Source of the DNA: Pseudomonadota bacterium
GTDB lineage: Bacteria; Pseudomonadota; Gammaproteobacteria; Steroidobacterales; Steroidobacteraceae
NCBI GenBank assembly: GCA_018241505.1
Contig: JAFEDS010000025.1
Span: 62,001-126,000, forward strand
Direction: 5' to 3'
Length of the DNA stretch: 64,000 bases
How positions within the stretch are numbered: the stretch's first letter is position 1; each line of letters opens with the position of its first letter. A program made the position numbers and the translations under genes. Below, in pieces: positions 7,569-16,549 of the stretch. The notes under the pieces were generated by a model. It worked only from the letters and a program-made list of their open reading frames with translations. It was not told the origin of the DNA and made no database searches.

Positions 7569-9038
7569 ATGAAGATCGACCACCTGGTCAACGGCAAGAG
7601 CCTGCCAGGCACCACCTATTTCGAAGACATCAATCCGTCGAACCAGGAGGTGCTGGCGGAGATTGCGGCGGGTGGAGAAGCCGAGATCCATGCGGCCGTG
7701 GCCGCTGCAAAGGCCGCCTTCCCGGCGTGGGCCGCGCGGCCCGCGGCTGAGCGGGCCGCCCTGTTGCGCAAGCTGGGCGACCTGATTGTCCGGCACGTCC
7801 CGCAGATCTCCCAAACTGAATCCACGGACACGGGACAGCCGATTGCCCAGACCGGCAAACAGTTGGTGCCCCGCTCGGCCGACAACTTCTACTACTTTGC
7901 GGAAATGTGTGTGCGGGTGGATGGCCACACGTACCCCACCCCGACCCATCTCAATTACACCCTGTTTCATCCGGTCGGCGTTTGCGGTCTGATCTCGCCC
8001 TGGAACGTCCCGTTCATGACGGCTACCTGGAAGACAGCGCCGGCTCTGGCGTTCGGCAACACCGCGGTGTTGAAGATGAGCGAGCTTTCTCCACTGACCG
8101 CCTCGCGGCTCGGTGAGCTGGCGCTGGAGGCAGGCATCCCGCCCGGTGTGCTGAACGTGGTCCATGGATACGGCAAAGACGCCGGCGAGGCGTTGTGCCG
8201 GCATCCTGATGTCAGAGCAATATCCTTTACAGGCTCCACTGTCACCGGCGATCGGATCGTCCGTGCGGCGGGCCTGAAGAAGTTCAGTATGGAGCTCGGT
8301 GGCAAGAGTCCGTTTGTCATTTTTGCCGATGCCGACCAGGCCCGTGCCGTCGATGCCGCCATTTTCATGATTTTTTCCAACAACGGCGAACGCTGCACCG
8401 CCGGCTCGCGAATTCTCGTGCAACGCTCCATCTATGCCGACTTCGTCAACCGCTTTGCCGAGCGGGCCAAACGGATCAGTGTCGGCGACCCGCTGCAGGA
8501 GTCGACAATCGTCGGACCGATGATCAGCAAGGCCCACCTGGAGAAGGTGCGCGGCTACATCGAGCGCGGCCCCCGGGAGGGCGCCACGTTGGTTTGCGGT
8601 GGTGTCGATCGTCCCTCCTATGCGCCGGATCTGCCGCAGGCGCTGCGCAACGGCAACTTTGTCTGGCCCACCGTGTTTGCCGATGTGGACAATCGCATGA
8701 AGATTGCACAGGAGGAGATCTTCGGGCCCGTGGCGTGCCTGATTCCCTTCGAAGACGAAGCGGACGCCATTGCCAAGGCGAACGACATCCAATACGGTTT
8801 GAGCAGCTATGTGTGGAGCGAGAACCTCGGACGTGCACATCGGGTAGCGGCTGCGATCGAAGCCGGCATGTGCTTTGTCAATAGTCAGAATGTCCGCGAC
8901 TTGCGGCAGCCGTTCGGCGGCACCAAGGCGTCCGGGGTCGGTCGCGAAGGAGGCACGTGGAGTTATGAGGTCTTCCTCGAGCCGAAGAACGTGTGCGTGA
9001 GCCTGGGCTCGCATCACATTCCCCACTGGGGCAAATGA
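7569..9038 (+). CDS. hpaE: 5-carboxymethyl-2-hydroxymuconate semialdehyde dehydrogenase
   Basis: NAD-dependent aldehyde dehydrogenase of 489 residues. It would oxidise the ring-cleavage product 5-carboxymethyl-2-hydroxymuconate semialdehyde to the dicarboxylic acid. The fold landmarks are present: PWNVPFM (substrate and cofactor channel, about residue 150), FTGSTVTGDRI (nucleotide-binding), MELGGKS with the general base glutamate near residue 240, and the nucleophile in NGERCTAGS near residue 275. EEIFGPVACLIPF and the SGVGREGG tail are also typical of the HpaE branch. It starts three bases after the hpaG2 stop, and the next gene begins at the base after its own stop codon. Confidence 0.92.
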   Translation: MKIDHLVNGKSLPGTTYFEDINPSNQEVLAEIAAGGEAEIHAAVAAAKAAFPAWAARPAAERAALLRKLGDLIVRHVPQISQTESTDTGQPIAQTGKQLVPRSADNFYYFAEMCVRVDGHTYPTPTHLNYTLFHPVGVCGLISPWNVPFMTATWKTAPALAFGNTAVLKMSELSPLTASRLGELALEAGIPPGVLNVVHGYGKDAGEALCRHPDVRAISFTGSTVTGDRIVRAAGLKKFSMELGGKSPFVIFADADQARAVDAAIFMIFSNNGERCTAGSRILVQRSIYADFVNRFAERAKRISVGDPLQESTIVGPMISKAHLEKVRGYIERGPREGATLVCGGVDRPSYAPDLPQALRNGNFVWPTVFADVDNRMKIAQEEIFGPVACLIPFEDEADAIAKANDIQYGLSSYVWSENLGRAHRVAAAIEAGMCFVNSQNVRDLRQPFGGTKASGVGREGGTWSYEVFLEPKNVCVSLGSHHIPHWGK

Positions 9039-9365
9039 ATGAGCCTCTACCAGTTGCAGAAGTTCCTGTTCGACCTCAACCGGGATCCCGCGGTCCAGGG
9101 TGAGTATCGCAAGGATGCCGCGACGCTGGTGCAGCGCTACGAGCTGACCGCGGAAGAGCGGGACGCGATCGTTCGCGGTGACGTTGGATTGATCTACGTG
9201 TTGGGTGCCAATGGCCAGTTGCTGATGCACTTCGCGGCCTTCCTGGGTATGCCCTGGCCGGGCTACATCCAGGCCATGCGCGACGGTATCGTCAAGCACG
9301 GGCCGGTCCGCGCGGGGATCTATGCAATGACCACAGCCGTGGACGAAAAGGTGGCGGGCGTATGA
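9039..9365 (+). CDS. LigA-like small subunit of an extradiol dioxygenase
   Basis: Protein of 108 residues resembling LigA, the alpha subunit of protocatechuate 4,5-dioxygenase: a helical protein with YQLQKFLFDLNRDP, YELTAEERDAIVRGDVGLIYVLGANGQLL and a C-terminal FLGMPWPGYI. LigA caps the active site of the catalytic LigB subunit. It starts immediately after the hpaE stop (TGAATG) and overlaps the LigB-like gene by four bases, so the pair is made together. The E. coli homoprotocatechuate enzyme HpaD has no such partner, so this subunit is an unusual part of an hpa operon. Confidence 0.82.
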   Translation: MSLYQLQKFLFDLNRDPAVQGEYRKDAATLVQRYELTAEERDAIVRGDVGLIYVLGANGQLLMHFAAFLGMPWPGYIQAMRDGIVKHGPVRAGIYAMTTAVDEKVAGV

Positions 9366-10183
9366 GTCTCGTATTTGCAGGTATCTGCAGCCACGCGCCG
9401 GGAATCACCGGGCGCGCGGACATGGCTCCGGCACAACTGCGGGAGCCTTTGTATGCCGCGTTCCGAGGGATGCAGCAACAGCTCGAGGCCGCGCGGCCGG
9501 ACGCTTTGATCATCATTGCCGCCGAGCACTTCGCCAACTTCTTCATGAACAACATGCCGAGCTTTGCCATCGGCATGGCGGACCGGTACCAGGGTCCGAT
9601 CGAAGATCCGAGCTGGCTGCGCATTGCGCGCACGGCGGTCCCGGGCAATGCCTCTGTGTCCCGGCAGCTCATCCAGGAGATCATGCAGACGGTGGATGTG
9701 GCCTACGCCGAGGAATGGAAGTTCGATCACGGCATCATGGTCCCCCTGCACTTCCTGACACCCCGCTTCGACATCCCGGTCATTCCGGTCAACATCAATT
9801 GCCAGGGCCCACCCCTTGCGCCACTGCACCGGGCGTGGGCATTCGGTGAGGCCATCCGGCGCGCTGCCGACCGGCTCCCGCAGCGAATTGCATTGGTAGG
9901 CACGGGCGGAATCTCGCATTGGCCGGCCACGCCCGATTCCGGTCGCATCAACGAAGCCTGGGACCGGGACTTTCTCGCGCGTTGGTCACGCAACGACCGT
10001 GACGCCATGTTGTCCTATTCGGATAGGGATACCTACCGCGACGCCGGCCAGGGTGGCTTCGAAATCCGTACTTTCATCAGCGTAGCCGCCGCGGCCCGTG
10101 GCCAAGGGCAACTGCAGCACTACGCGCCGATCCCGATATTTGCCGTCGGCTGCACCGTGGCCACCATGGACATCGCCGCCTGA
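9362..10183 (+). CDS. hpaD: LigB-type extradiol dioxygenase, probable 3,4-dihydroxyphenylacetate 2,3-dioxygenase
   Basis: Class III (LigB-superfamily) ring-cleavage dioxygenase of 273 residues using non-haem Fe(II). Putative iron and catalytic residues are the histidine in GICSHAPG (about residue 10), the histidine in IIAAEHFANFF (about 60), the histidine in GTGGISHWPATPD, and a late glutamate in GGFEIRTFISVAA. FDHGIMVPLHFL is also a family hallmark. By position it must cleave homoprotocatechuate to the semialdehyde used by HpaE. It is closer in look to LigB of protocatechuate 4,5-dioxygenase than to E. coli HpaD, and it has its own small subunit gene upstream. Substrate is inferred from the operon. 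Confidence 0.85.
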   Translation: MSLVFAGICSHAPGITGRADMAPAQLREPLYAAFRGMQQQLEAARPDALIIIAAEHFANFFMNNMPSFAIGMADRYQGPIEDPSWLRIARTAVPGNASVSRQLIQEIMQTVDVAYAEEWKFDHGIMVPLHFLTPRFDIPVIPVNINCQGPPLAPLHRAWAFGEAIRRAADRLPQRIALVGTGGISHWPATPDSGRINEAWDRDFLARWSRNDRDAMLSYSDRDTYRDAGQGGFEIRTFISVAAAARGQGQLQHYAPIPIFAVGCTVATMDIAA

Positions 10184-10192
10184 GGTTTACCC

Positions 10193-10597
10193 ATGCCGCA
10201 TCTGGTCGTCCTGTATACCAACAACCTGGAGACCCAAAGCGACATGAGCGCGCTGTGCAGGAAGCTCGCGGATGCCATGCTGACAGTCAAGGATGAGGCA
10301 TCGAAGCAGGTATTCCCTACTGGAGGGACCCGAGTGCTGGCCTTTCCGGCGGCGCACTTCGCGGTCGCGGATGGACAGCGGGACTACGCCTTTGTCTATC
10401 TCAACCTCAGGATGGGCCGCGGCCGCTCGGACGATGTCAAGAAGAAGGCAGGCGAAGCCCTGCGCGCCGTGGCCCTGGAACACTTTACCGACCTGCTGGC
10501 GAAGCGCTACATCGGCATCACAGTGCAGGTCGATGAAGGCCAGGAAGCCTTCGACGCCAAGCTCAGCTCCATACACCCCCTTTTCAACCGGAACTGA
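10193..10597 (+). CDS. hpaF: 5-carboxymethyl-2-hydroxymuconate delta-isomerase
   Basis: Small enzyme of 134 residues, tautomerase-superfamily CHMI. It starts with MPHL, giving the catalytic N-terminal proline after methionine removal, and keeps VADGQRDYAFVYLNLRMGRGRS, which matches the DGQHDYAFVHMTLKIGAGRS region of E. coli HpaF. It interconverts 5-carboxymethyl-2-hydroxymuconate and its oxo tautomer before decarboxylation by HpaG. The ribosome site (GAGG) lies just before the start, nine bases after the dioxygenase stop. Confidence 0.9.
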   Translation: MPHLVVLYTNNLETQSDMSALCRKLADAMLTVKDEASKQVFPTGGTRVLAFPAAHFAVADGQRDYAFVYLNLRMGRGRSDDVKKKAGEALRAVALEHFTDLLAKRYIGITVQVDEGQEAFDAKLSSIHPLFNRN

Positions 10598-10599
10598 TC

Positions 10600-11403
10600 A
10601 TGCTCACGCCCGAAGTCATTCAACAGCTTGCGCGTCAATTGTACGACGCACGCAAAAAGCGGGTCCAACTGCGGCACTTCTCCAAACAACATCCGCACAT
10701 GACCATTGAGGATGGCTACTCGATTCAGCGCGAATGGGTGAAGCTCGAGCGGGCCGACGGCCATGTCATCAAGGGCCGCAAGATCGGTCTCACTTCACGG
10801 GCCATGCAGCAGGCGTCGCAAATCAATGAGCCGGACTACGCCCCTCTCATGGATGACATGTTCTTTGAGACCGGCTCCGAGATTCCGGTCGAGAAGTTCA
10901 TTGCTCCGCGGGTGGAAGTCGAGCTGGCGTTCATTCTCGACAAGCCGCTGAAGGGGCCCGGGGTCACGCTCACGCAGGTTTTGAATGCCACGGCGTATGT
11001 CATCCCCGCACTGGAGATCATCGACGCCCGCATCGAGCAGTTCGACCGGGAGACCAAGGCACCGCGCAAGGTATTCGATACCATCGCCGACTTTGCGGCC
11101 AACGCCGGCATTGTGACGGGAGGCCGGCCGGTACGGCCCGATTCCGTGGACCTGCGTTGGGCCGGCGCGATGTTGTACAAGAATGCCGTCATTGAAGAAA
11201 CCGGCCTGGCGGCCGGTGTGCTGAATCATCCGGCCACCGGTGTTGCCTGGCTGGCCAATAAGATTGCGCCGTATGATGAGCAGCTCAATCCCGGCGACCT
11301 CGTCCTGGGCGGCTCGTTTACGCGCCCTACCCTGGCCACGCGCGGCGATGTGATCCATGCCGACTACGGCCCGTTGGGCAACCTCACTTTTCGATTTGTG
11401 TGA
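10600..11403 (+). CDS. hpaH: 2-oxo-hept-4-ene-1,7-dioate hydratase
   Basis: Hydratase of 267 residues in the MhpD/HpaH branch of the fumarylacetoacetase superfamily. It adds water to 2-oxohept-4-ene-1,7-dioate to give 4-hydroxy-2-oxoheptanedioate. Motifs are EDGYSIQREWV, GRKIGLTSRAMQQ, YAPLMDDMFFETG, the metal ligands in RVEVELAFIL, and ALEIIDARIEQF. The C-terminal GDLVLGGSFTRP motif is also diagnostic. It begins three bases after hpaF and overlaps hpaI by four bases. Confidence 0.92.
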   Translation: MLTPEVIQQLARQLYDARKKRVQLRHFSKQHPHMTIEDGYSIQREWVKLERADGHVIKGRKIGLTSRAMQQASQINEPDYAPLMDDMFFETGSEIPVEKFIAPRVEVELAFILDKPLKGPGVTLTQVLNATAYVIPALEIIDARIEQFDRETKAPRKVFDTIADFAANAGIVTGGRPVRPDSVDLRWAGAMLYKNAVIEETGLAAGVLNHPATGVAWLANKIAPYDEQLNPGDLVLGGSFTRPTLATRGDVIHADYGPLGNLTFRFV

Positions 11404-12179
11404 CCATGCAGCTACCGCAAAATTCGTTGAAGCGCGCCCTGCGCAGCGGCCAGACCCAGATCGGCCTCTGGCACGGACTCTTTCATCCCTATGTCACTGA
11501 GCTGTTGGCCGGTACGGGCTTTGACTGGCTGTGCCTGGATGCCGAGCACTCACCCAGTGACCACCACAACCTGCTGGCGCAGCTACAAGCGATCGCGGCC
11601 TATCCCGTCGCGCCCGTGGTGCGAGCCGTATCGGACGATGTGTCTCTGATCAAACAGTACCTCGACATCGGTGTGCAAACATTGCTGATTCCGATGGTGG
11701 AGAGCGCCGCACAGGCGGCGCGCATCGTGGCCGCCACCCGCTACCCTCCGCGCGGCATTCGAGGCGTCGGCGCCGCCCTCGCGCGTGCGTCGCGTTGGAA
11801 TCAAGTTCCTGACTACCTGCAGCGGTGCGAAGAAGAGATCTGTGTGCTGGTCCAGATTGAATCGGTTACCGGTGTGCAGAATCTGGGCGCCATTGCCAAC
11901 ACGGAAGGTGTGGATGGCGTCTTCTTTGGGCCTTCCGACCTGGCCGCCTCAATGGGACTGTTGGGCAAGGCCGGTGACGCGCGTGTCCAGCAGACGATCG
12001 TCGAGAGCATTGCAACGGTTCGCGCCGCCGGCAAGGCCGCGGGAATCCTGACGGGCGACACAGACCTTGCGCGCAAATACATTGAGCAGGGAGCGACCTT
12101 TGTTGCTGTCGGGCTCGATACGAACTTGCTGGTTCGTTCGGCTACCGAGCTCGCAAAGAAATTTCGTCCGCCACAATGA
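11400..12179 (+). CDS. hpaI: 4-hydroxy-2-oxo-heptane-1,7-dioate aldolase
   Basis: Class II pyruvate aldolase of 259 residues, last enzyme of the pathway, splitting 4-hydroxy-2-oxoheptanedioate into pyruvate and succinate semialdehyde. The active-site signatures are clear: WLCLDAEHSPSD, the arginine in PVVRAVSDD, metal ligands in VQIESVTGV and FFGPSDLAASMG. The start can be GTG 11400 (overlapping the hpaH stop) or ATG 11406, two codons later. Its 3' end overlaps the convergent quinoprotein dehydrogenase gene by 38 bp, so no separate terminator fits between them. No HpaX-type transporter gene lies in this operon. Confidence 0.92.
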   Translation: MTMQLPQNSLKRALRSGQTQIGLWHGLFHPYVTELLAGTGFDWLCLDAEHSPSDHHNLLAQLQAIAAYPVAPVVRAVSDDVSLIKQYLDIGVQTLLIPMVESAAQAARIVAATRYPPRGIRGVGAALARASRWNQVPDYLQRCEEEICVLVQIESVTGVQNLGAIANTEGVDGVFFGPSDLAASMGLLGKAGDARVQQTIVESIATVRAAGKAAGILTGDTDLARKYIEQGATFVAVGLDTNLLVRSATELAKKFRPPQ

Positions 12180-14217
12180 ACGCATGGATGGCCTTGACGT
12201 CATCGAGCGACAGGGCATCCTTGAAAGAAGGCATCCCGGCGTAAGACAACGCACCCTCGTACACAATCGACTCGAAAGCTGCGTGAGTGGCGGCGGGCAG
12301 GTTCCATAGATTCGGATACGCGTTGGGAATGCCGCGGAAGCCGTGACACCCCGCGCACCGTCCAATGAGTGACTCGCCTTTTTTGATGATCGCCGCATCC
12401 TGAGTGATTGCAGCCGGCGTCGGCTGCAACTCGTGCTTCACAGGGGGCGGTAAAGGCACGGGCCCTCCCCCCAATTTGAATACCAACAGCTTCTCCGTGT
12501 TCACATACTTCAGTGCCGCAGATCCCGCCGGGTAGCCGATTTGGCTGAACGCGCCGCCGAAGCCCGCCAACACGGCGACGAATTGCGTGCCATCCAGCTC
12601 ATAGGATATGGGCGCCGCCACAATTCCCGTTCCGGTGGGGATGTTGGCAAGCTCGCGCCCGTCCTTGGCGTCATACGCCTGAAACTGACCGCCAGCCGAA
12701 CCCTGAAACACCACACCACCGGCCGTTGAGAGCACACCGCCGCTCCAGTAAGGCTGCGGCGCTGTCTGCCAGACCAACCGTCCATTCACGGGATCCCAAG
12801 CCTTCAACACCGACTGAAACGGCGGATCGTGCGGTCCCGGATTGGGCGGCGCCCAGGGAATGCCGTTATCGTGGCGGCTCCAACCGACCTCATCGCCTTC
12901 GTTGTTGGCCCCCAACCGGAACTTCACCTGCTCACCCGGTACCATGCCAAAATTCATTCCGGCATCGAGTGCGGGTATGAACACCCGATGAGCCGCCGGA
13001 CTGTAGGACATGGGCATCCAATTGTGCCCGCCCGCCTGTGAGGGCCAGATTTCCTGCCTGCCGTGGGAGAAGTCGGCTTCGGGGGTCATGATCGGACGGC
13101 CCGATTTCAGATCGACACCCTTCGCCCAGGTGACCTTGGTGTAGGCCTGGGCCCCCAACAATTGGCCACTTTGCCGATCCAGCACATAGAAGAAGCCGTT
13201 CTTCGGCGCTTGCATGAGCACCGGGCGATTGCGCCCACCCAGCGACAACTCCGCCAGAATCATGTTCTGCGTGGCGGTGTAGTCCCAGCTATCAGCCGGG
13301 GTCGTTTGATAGTACCAACGCATGCGGCCGGTCTTCGCATCCAACGCGACAATCGACGACAGGTACAGGTTGTCACCGCCGCCCGGGCTGCGTGTCCACA
13401 CAGGGTGCGGCATCCCATTTCCCGTACCGACGTACAGCAACCCGAGCTTCGGGTCATACGTCATGGAGTCCCAGGCGGTGCCGCCCCCTCCCAGATCCCA
13501 ACGCGAGGCTTTGCTCCAGGTCTTGCGAGCCAGGGTCACATCCGGACTCTCGTCAGGTCCTTTGGCAGGATCGCCGGGCACCGTGAAGAATCGCCACGAC
13601 AACTTGCCGGTCGCGGCGTCATAGGCGCTGACATAACCCCGCGCCCCCATCTCGGCGCCCGAATTTCCGATGACAATATTGTCGCCGGCCACTCGCGGAG
13701 CGCCGGTGCTCACGTAGTTCATGGTCGTCCGGTCAGTGAAGGTGTCCACCTTCCACTGCTGTGTCCCTGTCTTCATATCCAAGGCAATCAGGTAGCCATC
13801 GAGCGTGGCAATGAATACCCGGCCACCTGACAGGGCCACACCCCGGTTCACCGCATCACAGCATGCCCGGCGCACCCATTGTCCCTGCACCTGCGGATCG
13901 AACTTCCATAACAACTTGCCGTTGCGGGCATCGACGGCATACACCACGCTCCACGGACCTGAGAAGTACAAGACGCCCCCTGACATCAGCGGCGTCGCCT
14001 CATTGCCTCGATGGGTGCGTCCCCTGACCACAAAATCCTGAAACTGAAACGCCAGGCCCAAAGAGCGAACATTCTCAGTCGTGATCTGAGTCAATGGCGA
14101 GAAGCGCGAGTCGTCGGAAGTCCGGCCGTACAAAGGCCACTCCGATCCGCCATCGGCAGCACCCGCCGCGGTGGCGGCGCTCGCGAGGCATAACAGCAGC
14201 AATCCCTTTTTCAACAT
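12142..14217 (-). CDS. PQQ-dependent quinohaemoprotein alcohol dehydrogenase
   Basis: Secreted dehydrogenase of 691 residues. A signal peptide (LLLLCLASAATAAGA) is followed by an eight-bladed quinoprotein propeller with W-motifs (NGKLLWKFDP, TGKLSWRFF, NGRLVWQTA), the adjacent-cysteine pair RACCDAV (about residues 115-118) that sits over PQQ in this family, and a C-terminal haem c domain with CAGCH near residue 620. It would oxidise an alcohol or aldehyde in the periplasm and pass electrons to the respiratory chain. I chose ATG 14217 since the signal peptide starts there. It is the last gene of an operon with a TonB receptor and a GlcG/HbpS protein. The substrate is not readable; an aromatic alcohol is an inference from the hpa neighbours. 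Confidence 0.9.
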   Translation of the reverse strand: MLKKGLLLLCLASAATAAGAADGGSEWPLYGRTSDDSRFSPLTQITTENVRSLGLAFQFQDFVVRGRTHRGNEATPLMSGGVLYFSGPWSVVYAVDARNGKLLWKFDPQVQGQWVRRACCDAVNRGVALSGGRVFIATLDGYLIALDMKTGTQQWKVDTFTDRTTMNYVSTGAPRVAGDNIVIGNSGAEMGARGYVSAYDAATGKLSWRFFTVPGDPAKGPDESPDVTLARKTWSKASRWDLGGGGTAWDSMTYDPKLGLLYVGTGNGMPHPVWTRSPGGGDNLYLSSIVALDAKTGRMRWYYQTTPADSWDYTATQNMILAELSLGGRNRPVLMQAPKNGFFYVLDRQSGQLLGAQAYTKVTWAKGVDLKSGRPIMTPEADFSHGRQEIWPSQAGGHNWMPMSYSPAAHRVFIPALDAGMNFGMVPGEQVKFRLGANNEGDEVGWSRHDNGIPWAPPNPGPHDPPFQSVLKAWDPVNGRLVWQTAPQPYWSGGVLSTAGGVVFQGSAGGQFQAYDAKDGRELANIPTGTGIVAAPISYELDGTQFVAVLAGFGGAFSQIGYPAGSAALKYVNTEKLLVFKLGGGPVPLPPPVKHELQPTPAAITQDAAIIKKGESLIGRCAGCHGFRGIPNAYPNLWNLPAATHAAFESIVYEGALSYAGMPSFKDALSLDDVKAIHAFIVADEISLRAR

Positions 14218-14230
14218 GGCAGGCTCGCTC

Positions 14231-16549
14231 TCAGAAGGTCGTACGAACATTGAAGCCGATAGTACGTGGCCTGATGGTAGTGGCGCTCGAAACGCCGGCC
14301 GACCGGGTGAAATCCAGGTACGGCGCCGCATCCGTGAGGTTGTCCAGGTACAAACGGTATTCCGTATTGTTGTTGGTGACATTGAGTCCGGCATTGACCA
14401 CATGATAGGCCGCCTGGACTTGGGTGGCGTCCGGGATCGCGCCAATGCTGCCGTCGGGATACGAGATGGTCTGCTCAGCCTCAAAGGCGCGCAGATTCGA
14501 GCCATGGAATTGATAGTCCAGCCGGAAAGTGGCCGCCCAGTCAGCGCGGTTCAGGAACCGATACTCGCCATGCGCGCTGGCCGACCAGCGCGGAGTATCG
14601 AGCACCTGTTGACCCACCTGTGCGGATACGCCGGGCGCGGTCTGGGTGATGCGGGAATCAATGTACGAAGCGTTGCCGCCGAGCACGAGCCCTTCGGCAA
14701 CAGTTGATTCGACGGACAACTCCGCGCCCTTGATCTTGGCTGCGCCCACATTGCCCACAAACTGGAAACCGCAGGAGTTGAGATTCACCTGCTGCTGAAT
14801 CTTCTTCCAGTCCGTGTAGTAGAGCGCAGCGTCGATCAGGGTGTGGCGCGGACCCACTTCGTTCTTGGTACCCAGCTCATAGGTCCACAGGCTGTCCGGT
14901 TGGAAACTCGCGGGCGCCCGACTGATGCCCAGCCGCTGGAAATCGGGCTCGCACAACGGGCTATCCGTGTTGAAGCGATTGGGGCCACCCTGCCGGAATC
15001 CCTTGGTGGCACTTCCATACAACAGCGAGTTGTCCATGACGTGATAGCTGACGCTGTACTTCGGTGTCACGCCGACGTCAGTGCTTTTCTTTCCGTCAAC
15101 CGAGCTCGATCCACCATTGAAGATACCGTCGAAAAGACCGTCGACCTTCTGGTTGATGTCAAACCAGCGCAGCCCGACGCTCAAATCCAGACTGCTCAAT
15201 ACCGAGTACGTGACATCGGCAAATGCCGCCTTTTGGATGGTATGGGTGAGCTGATCTCCCGAGTAGGTCAGATCGGTGCCGGTACCAAAGAACGCGCCCG
15301 CTCCGATTGTGTTGACGGTCTGGTACAGCTCGTCGCGTTGATGAGCGTAGAAGAGCCCCACCGTCCACTTCAGGCGAGCATGCGGATCGGAGGACGCGAG
15401 TCGCAGCTCCTGAGTGAACGTGCGTGAGGAGGTATCCGATATGTTGTAGGAGTTGTCATTCAGCAGCGGTGGCACCAGCCCCGCAATGAACAGCGAGTAG
15501 TCACGATCCCACTGGACCTTGCGATTGACCCACCCGGACAGTGAAGTGAGGGTCACTGCATCCCACTGTTGGTTCACATTCAGACTGTAGACATCCAAGT
15601 CGTCGTGAGTGGGCTGGTTGAAGCGCACCGAATTCTGGAAATCCGGCAGATTGGTGAAGTAATCGTCCGGGTTGGCCTTGTTCATGCGCTGCAGGGTCGC
15701 AACGGGCAGTACAGTCAGCGAATCCGTGGGAGTCCACTTCATGGAGGCGCGTGCCGTAACAGTGCGGCGGCCGTTCCAGTCATCGCTGTTGAAGGTGCTG
15801 GGGGATGCAAATGTTGTGGGCGCAAACGGCTGGCCTGCCGGATTGGCGCCGTGACCCCACACCTCCACCTGGCCACCCGGTACGTTGTCGACATAGCCGG
15901 CATCATAGCGGTACGAGCCGCCCAGGCGGATCGCCAACTGGTTGGTGAGCAGCGGGACGTTCAGGAATGATTCCGCATTGTAGGAAATTCCGCCATGCGC
16001 CACGGAAGCGACGCCACCTTCGGCCGTGACTGCGAATTTATCGAGTACCGGCTCCCGCGTTACATACTTGATGGCGCCGCCCATGGCGCTGCCGCCATAC
16101 AGCGTGCCCTGCGGGCCTTTCAGGACTTCAACCCGCTCGAGATCGATCAAGGCCGGATCCGCGGCACCACTGAAGCCGGTGCCAACGGTAATGAGCGAGA
16201 TATCGTTGAGATAAATGCCCACGGTCGGGCTGGATGCGGCGGTGCTGATGCCGCGGATCGAGTAGCGGCTCTGGCCGGGCTCGCTGCTCGAAAATGACAC
16301 GCCCGGAATGGACAGCAACAGGTCGTGGAAGTCGCCCGCACCGGCGCGATCCATGTCCTGCGCGGAGATGGCGGAGACGGAGATCGGGATGTCCTGAATG
16401 CGCTCGGCACGCTTCTGCGCTGTAACAACGATCTCGCTTACCGTGTCTGGTTCCGCGGCCGTCTGTGCGGCGACGCCCGCCGACAAACAAGTCGCGATCA
16501 CACCCACGCCGGCTCGAGTCGGCGACCTCCCAACAATGCGCTTTGTCAT
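14231..16549 (-). CDS. TonB-dependent receptor
   Basis: Outer-membrane receptor of 772 residues. It has a signal peptide (VGVIATCLSAGVAAQ), a TonB box and plug (SEIVVTAQKRAERIQDIPISVS, VEVLKGPQGTLYGGSAMGGAIKYVTREP), and a C-terminal beta-barrel ending in an aromatic residue (GFNVRTTF). The start at 16549 is supported by GGAG upstream and by an ATGA overlap with the GlcG/HbpS gene. The dehydrogenase gene begins 13 bp after its stop. Co-expression with a periplasmic PQQ enzyme suggests that the imported ligand is, or contains, the substrate of that enzyme. Confidence 0.93.
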   Translation of the reverse strand: MTKRIVGRSPTRAGVGVIATCLSAGVAAQTAAEPDTVSEIVVTAQKRAERIQDIPISVSAISAQDMDRAGAGDFHDLLLSIPGVSFSSSEPGQSRYSIRGISTAASSPTVGIYLNDISLITVGTGFSGAADPALIDLERVEVLKGPQGTLYGGSAMGGAIKYVTREPVLDKFAVTAEGGVASVAHGGISYNAESFLNVPLLTNQLAIRLGGSYRYDAGYVDNVPGGQVEVWGHGANPAGQPFAPTTFASPSTFNSDDWNGRRTVTARASMKWTPTDSLTVLPVATLQRMNKANPDDYFTNLPDFQNSVRFNQPTHDDLDVYSLNVNQQWDAVTLTSLSGWVNRKVQWDRDYSLFIAGLVPPLLNDNSYNISDTSSRTFTQELRLASSDPHARLKWTVGLFYAHQRDELYQTVNTIGAGAFFGTGTDLTYSGDQLTHTIQKAAFADVTYSVLSSLDLSVGLRWFDINQKVDGLFDGIFNGGSSSVDGKKSTDVGVTPKYSVSYHVMDNSLLYGSATKGFRQGGPNRFNTDSPLCEPDFQRLGISRAPASFQPDSLWTYELGTKNEVGPRHTLIDAALYYTDWKKIQQQVNLNSCGFQFVGNVGAAKIKGAELSVESTVAEGLVLGGNASYIDSRITQTAPGVSAQVGQQVLDTPRWSASAHGEYRFLNRADWAATFRLDYQFHGSNLRAFEAEQTISYPDGSIGAIPDATQVQAAYHVVNAGLNVTNNNTEYRLYLDNLTDAAPYLDFTRSAGVSSATTIRPRTIGFNVRTTF

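Noticed and set aside
7398-9299. A 633-codon open frame on the minus strand opposite hpaE
   Set aside because: It lies against a fully motif-supported dehydrogenase gene, shows no recognisable domain, and is the usual antisense artefact of high-GC DNA.
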